Origin: Leadbetterella sp. | GTDB taxonomy: Bacteria; Bacteroidota; Bacteroidia; Cytophagales; Spirosomataceae | Length of the DNA stretch: 64,000 bases | Direction of reading: 5' to 3' | NCBI GenBank assembly: GCA_019638185.1 | Contig: JAHBUH010000003.1 | Span: forward strand, 186,001-250,000 | Part shown: piece by piece, positions 61,527 through 64,000 of the stretch | Layout: each line of letters opens with the position of its first letter | Position numbering within the stretch: position 1 is the first letter of the stretch | Position numbers and translations under genes: made by a program | Notes under the pieces: model-generated | Databases searched by the model: none | What the model saw: the letters and a program-made list of their open reading frames with translations, nothing else | Told to the model about the DNA's origin: nothing

Positions 61527-62423
61527 TTAAACAAATAATGCATTCCAGGAAATAAACAGGATGGCCAGGATGGCCAGCCCGAGGCCCACCCGGTTCAGGC
61601 GGCTCAGCTTTTCCCGGAAAAATAGAACGGACACCAGCGCAGATACCAGGATCACCCCCATGTTATACAAGGGGTAGACAAAAGCCCCGCTGCTCCCGTA
61701 ATGGTTCAGGGCCCGGATCAGGAAATAAAAAGACAGGAAATTAGGCACGCCCAGGGTCAGGGCCGCCACCAGGTTTTTAGCCTCAAAGGCCTCCCGGCCT
61801 TGCAGCAGGCGGTAAGCCCATACGGCCAGTCCCGTGATCACCGCCCCCAGTACCATCACCAGCATAACGGGTATGGCTCCCGGGCTGTTCCGGATCACAT
61901 GGATCTGGATATAATTAATGGCCGTGTTTGTAATGCCGTACAGGAGAAACACGGCCAGGGCCAGCCCGCCGCTTTGAAAGAAACCGGCTTTAGCCCCGCC
62001 ATCATCGGCTTTATAGGAAGCAATGGCCACCGCCACCACGCCCAGCACCAGCCCGGCGTAGTTCAGCGGGCCGAAGGCCACGGAATCCGAACCGAAAACA
62101 AAAAGGCTGAACAGCACCGGGATCACCAGCGAGATGTTATTGGCCAGTGAAGTCAGGGTCATGCCGATTCGCTGGGTGGCGGCTCCGCTCAGGATAAACG
62201 TCAGGATAAAACCCAGGCCCAGCGCCAGGCAGTACCAGGTCCAGGGCTGATGAAGATCCAGGCGGAAGGTCTCGCCTTTTCCCATCAGCAGGTAGCCCAG
62301 CAGGAAGCAAACGGGGTAATTAAAAACTATGGCCTGGAAGGTATTAATGCTGTAACGCGGAAACAGCCGGAAATTGACCAGTAAGCCTACGGAGAGCACA
62401 ATGCTGAGAATAAGATAGATCAT
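61527..62423 (-). CDS. EamA/DMT-superfamily transporter
   Basis: Start at ATG 62423 (MIYLILSIVLSVGLL), where the first membrane helix begins; an open frame 82 codons longer reaches upstream but encodes an Arg/Ala/Asn repeat produced by the 15-bp DNA repeat there. 298 residues and ten membrane helices in two EamA halves (TLTSLANNISLVIPVLFSLFVFG, NHYGSSGAFVYPLYNMGVILVSAL). Drug/metabolite transporters of this type export amino acids or metabolites; substrate unknown. Confidence 0.85.
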   Translation of the reverse strand: MIYLILSIVLSVGLLVNFRLFPRYSINTFQAIVFNYPVCFLLGYLLMGKGETFRLDLHQPWTWYCLALGLGFILTFILSGAATQRIGMTLTSLANNISLVIPVLFSLFVFGSDSVAFGPLNYAGLVLGVVAVAIASYKADDGGAKAGFFQSGGLALAVFLLYGITNTAINYIQIHVIRNSPGAIPVMLVMVLGAVITGLAVWAYRLLQGREAFEAKNLVAALTLGVPNFLSFYFLIRALNHYGSSGAFVYPLYNMGVILVSALVSVLFFREKLSRLNRVGLGLAILAILFISWNALFV

Positions 62424-62547
62424 CGGGCCGGGTTTAATGAGATTGGGAATGTGATCCGGAAGGAAAACAAAAACCCGCCCAAAAATGTTCAGGCTTAAAA
62501 ATGACCTGTTCAGCCCGGTTAGCGGAATATTGTATCGTAATCCTTTA

Positions 62548-62555
62548 TACCTTTG
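62548..62555 (+). promoter_or_regulatory. Candidate promoter -7 element of the ABC exporter
   Basis: TACCTTTG, an exact TAnnTTTG, about 113 nt before ATG 62668, leaving a leader that contains the 15-bp repeats. Confidence 0.45.
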
Positions 62556-62600
62556 TACCGGTATAAGCGCCCTTAACGGGGGACTGTTTCCGGGCTGATG

Positions 62601-62645
62601 GCGGTTTGCCGCCCAGCGGTTTGCTGCCCGACGGTTCGCCGCCCG
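62601..62645 (+). repeat. Three 15-bp tandem repeats in the ABC exporter leader
   Basis: Units 62601-62615, 62616-62630 and 62631-62645 have the pattern GCGGTTTGCCGCCCA with a few changes. Each contains a small self-complementary hairpin (for example GGCGG-TTTG-CCGCC in the first; CAGC-GGTTT-GCTG in the second). Confidence 0.75.
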
Positions 62646-62667
62646 ACTCATAGCTAAACGTTTACGC

Positions 62668-64000
62668 ATGAAAATCTATTTACGCATATTGGGTTTCGCC
62701 GGAGACCTGAGAAATTTTGTTATTCCCTTTGCCTTCTTCTCCCTGATCGCCGGGGTTTTCGGGGTATTGAACCTGGCTTTGCTGAAGCCCCTGCTGGATG
62801 TGCTGTTTGACCAGGTGAGCCCGGAGAAAATACAGGAGATCCTGCACAGTCAGCCGGAATGGTATAATTTCTTCGGGCAATTTTACAAGGGCTTGGCCCA
62901 AAGTGCCATTGATAACGGCAAGCTGGGCACCCTCCGCTTTGTGGTATTTGCCGTAATTGCGGCCAGCCTCATTAATAACCTGGCCAAGTACCTGAGTGTG
63001 CGGGTGCTGGAGAAGTTTAAGACCTCCATGATCGCTAACCTGCGCAACCGCGTTTTTTCACACACCATGGGCCTGCACCTGGGCTTTTTTACGAATGAGA
63101 AAAAGGGCGAGCTGATGTCACGCATTACGGGTGACGTGCAGGAAGTGGAAAATTCCATTGCCAGCTCCTTCTCCGCCGTGATCAAAGAAAGCATTTCACT
63201 GGTATCCTTCATCGTGGCGCTGGTGGTGCTGTCGTGGAAGCTTTCGCTGTTTGCGCTGCTCCTGGTGCCGGTGATCTCGGGCTTCCTGGCCTATATGATC
63301 AAAAAACTGAGGACAAACGCCACCGACAGCCAGCAGCGACTGAGCAATATCGTCAGCGTGATGGAAGAGGCCTTCGGCAGCATGCGGGTGGTGAAGGCCT
63401 TCCGGGCCGAAAAATATGTATCGGATAAATTTTCTAACGAGAATGAGCAGTACCGCCGCGCGGTGTACGGGTATTCGCGGCGGCGGGAGCTGGCCGGGCC
63501 GTTTTCCGAGTTTTCGGGCGTAACGGCGGTGGCCGGGCTGCTGTATTTCGGCGGAGCCATGATCCTGAACCAGACCGGTGGGCTGGAAGCCTCTGATTTT
63601 ATTACTTTTATTGCCCTATTTTCCCAGGTGACCCGGCCGGCGAAAGACATCTCCAATGCCTTCGGACAGGCGCAGCGGGGGATTGTGGCGGGAGGCCGGA
63701 TTCTGGAGTTGATGGATAAGCAGGTGGAAATCCCGGAAGGGACCCGCGAGATGGCGTTCGATCAGGAGATTTCCTTTAATCACGTGAATTTTTCCTATAA
63801 CCCCGAGCGGGAGATCCTGAAAGACATCCATTTCCGGATTCCGAAAGGGCATACCGTGGCGCTGGTGGGCGCCTCCGGTGGCGGGAAATCCACCATTGCT
63901 GACCTGCTCATCCGCTTTTATGACGTGACCGGCGGCAGCATCACCATTGACGATGTAAACATCAAAGACCTGAAGCAAAGCAGCCTGCGGAGCCGCATGG
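62668..64000 (+). CDS. ABC exporter, fused permease/ATPase (MsbA-like), 3' partial
   Basis: Starts at ATG 62668 (MKIYLRILGFAGDLRNFV) and runs open to the end of the window; 444 residues are present. The N-terminal part is a six-helix type 1 exporter domain with an unusually long periplasmic loop after TM1 (SPEKIQEILHSQPEWYNFF...). The coupling-helix stretch GFFTNEKKGELMSRITGDVQEVENS is typical of MsbA-like lipid flippases. The ATPase domain begins near residue 370, with the Walker A GASGGGKST. The rest, including Walker B and the LSGGQ motif, lies outside. It probably flips lipid A-core or another lipid; other cargo cannot be excluded. Confidence 0.9.
   Translation, partial: MKIYLRILGFAGDLRNFVIPFAFFSLIAGVFGVLNLALLKPLLDVLFDQVSPEKIQEILHSQPEWYNFFGQFYKGLAQSAIDNGKLGTLRFVVFAVIAASLINNLAKYLSVRVLEKFKTSMIANLRNRVFSHTMGLHLGFFTNEKKGELMSRITGDVQEVENSIASSFSAVIKESISLVSFIVALVVLSWKLSLFALLLVPVISGFLAYMIKKLRTNATDSQQRLSNIVSVMEEAFGSMRVVKAFRAEKYVSDKFSNENEQYRRAVYGYSRRRELAGPFSEFSGVTAVAGLLYFGGAMILNQTGGLEASDFITFIALFSQVTRPAKDISNAFGQAQRGIVAGGRILELMDKQVEIPEGTREMAFDQEISFNHVNFSYNPEREILKDIHFRIPKGHTVALVGASGGGKSTIADLLIRFYDVTGGSITIDDVNIKDLKQSSLRSRM

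Noticed and set aside
62424..62669. An 82-residue N-terminal extension of the DMT transporter
   Set aside because: It is Arg/Ala/Asn-rich because it reads through the 15-bp repeats on the opposite strand; the membrane protein clearly begins at ATG 62423.

Overview
The window is bacterial and almost certainly from the phylum Bacteroidota. The evidence is a type IX secretion C-terminal domain at the end of the first gene, promoters of the TTTG / TAnnTTTG kind, A-rich leaders in place of strong Shine-Dalgarno sites, and several families largely confined to that phylum (the DUF3810-, DUF4296- and DUF6175-like proteins, a Bacteroidota-type FtsL, and the small protein misnamed 'ABC transporter ATPase'). 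I cannot place it more precisely than a Chitinophagales- or Sphingobacteriales-like organism. Genes are dense on both strands. I see no rRNA, tRNA, CRISPR array, transposase or phage gene.

Layout. 1-4669: a very large secreted leucine-rich/HYR-repeat surface protein whose 5' end lies outside the window, followed by a beta-lactamase-fold lipoprotein (4682-5899). 5981-8468: a TPR histidine kinase and a NarL-type response regulator, convergent and 4 nt apart. 8693-13384: five exported proteins in one direction; two carry CsgG/TolB-like regions and share a C-terminal domain. 13424-16429: a sulfatase coupled to an MFS transporter. 16433-22732: a glycosyltransferase, an outer-membrane protein with an LVIVD lipoprotein, and a YdiJ-like flavin/iron-sulfur dehydrogenase. 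23099-28830: a four-gene surface-fibre operon consisting of a small pilin, a PapD-like chaperone, a two-domain tip subunit and a large usher-like barrel. 28838-31945: a glycosyltransferase, a polysaccharide flippase and a methyltransferase. 32071-36766: aspartate aminotransferase, rsmH, ftsL and ftsI. 36830-42031: an M14 peptidase, a carboxypeptidase-regulatory-like protein, an AlbA_2-type regulator with a 12-bp minisatellite, an FkbM methyltransferase and a DUF3810 metallopeptidase-like membrane protein. 42110-44279: a DegQ/HtrA protease and an Hsp20, separated by a long perfect inverted repeat. 44484-64000: mostly housekeeping genes (acyl-CoA dehydrogenase, AraC regulator, nadC, dolichol-phosphate-mannose-synthase-like enzyme, DUF58/BatD-like pair, amino-acid permease, asd, 2H phosphoesterase, GNAT plus nitrilase, polysaccharide deacetylase-like protein, purU, der, DMT transporter), ending in an ABC exporter cut by the window edge.

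How the genes fit together. Envelope biogenesis dominates: secreted adhesin, pilus-like fibre, exported CsgG-like cluster, cell-division genes, periplasmic quality control (HtrA) and surface glycan enzymes. The strongest candidate for a little-described system is the 23099-28830 operon. It has the full part list of a chaperone-usher pathway (subunit, chaperone with the conserved Arg/Lys pair and its IKLYYRP motif, tip protein with a C-terminal pilin domain, outer-membrane barrel), but the usher is highly divergent and carries a long Pro/Glu-rich N-terminal region plus an extra beta-sandwich domain. The second candidate is the five-gene exported cluster at 8693-13384, next to the two-component pair.
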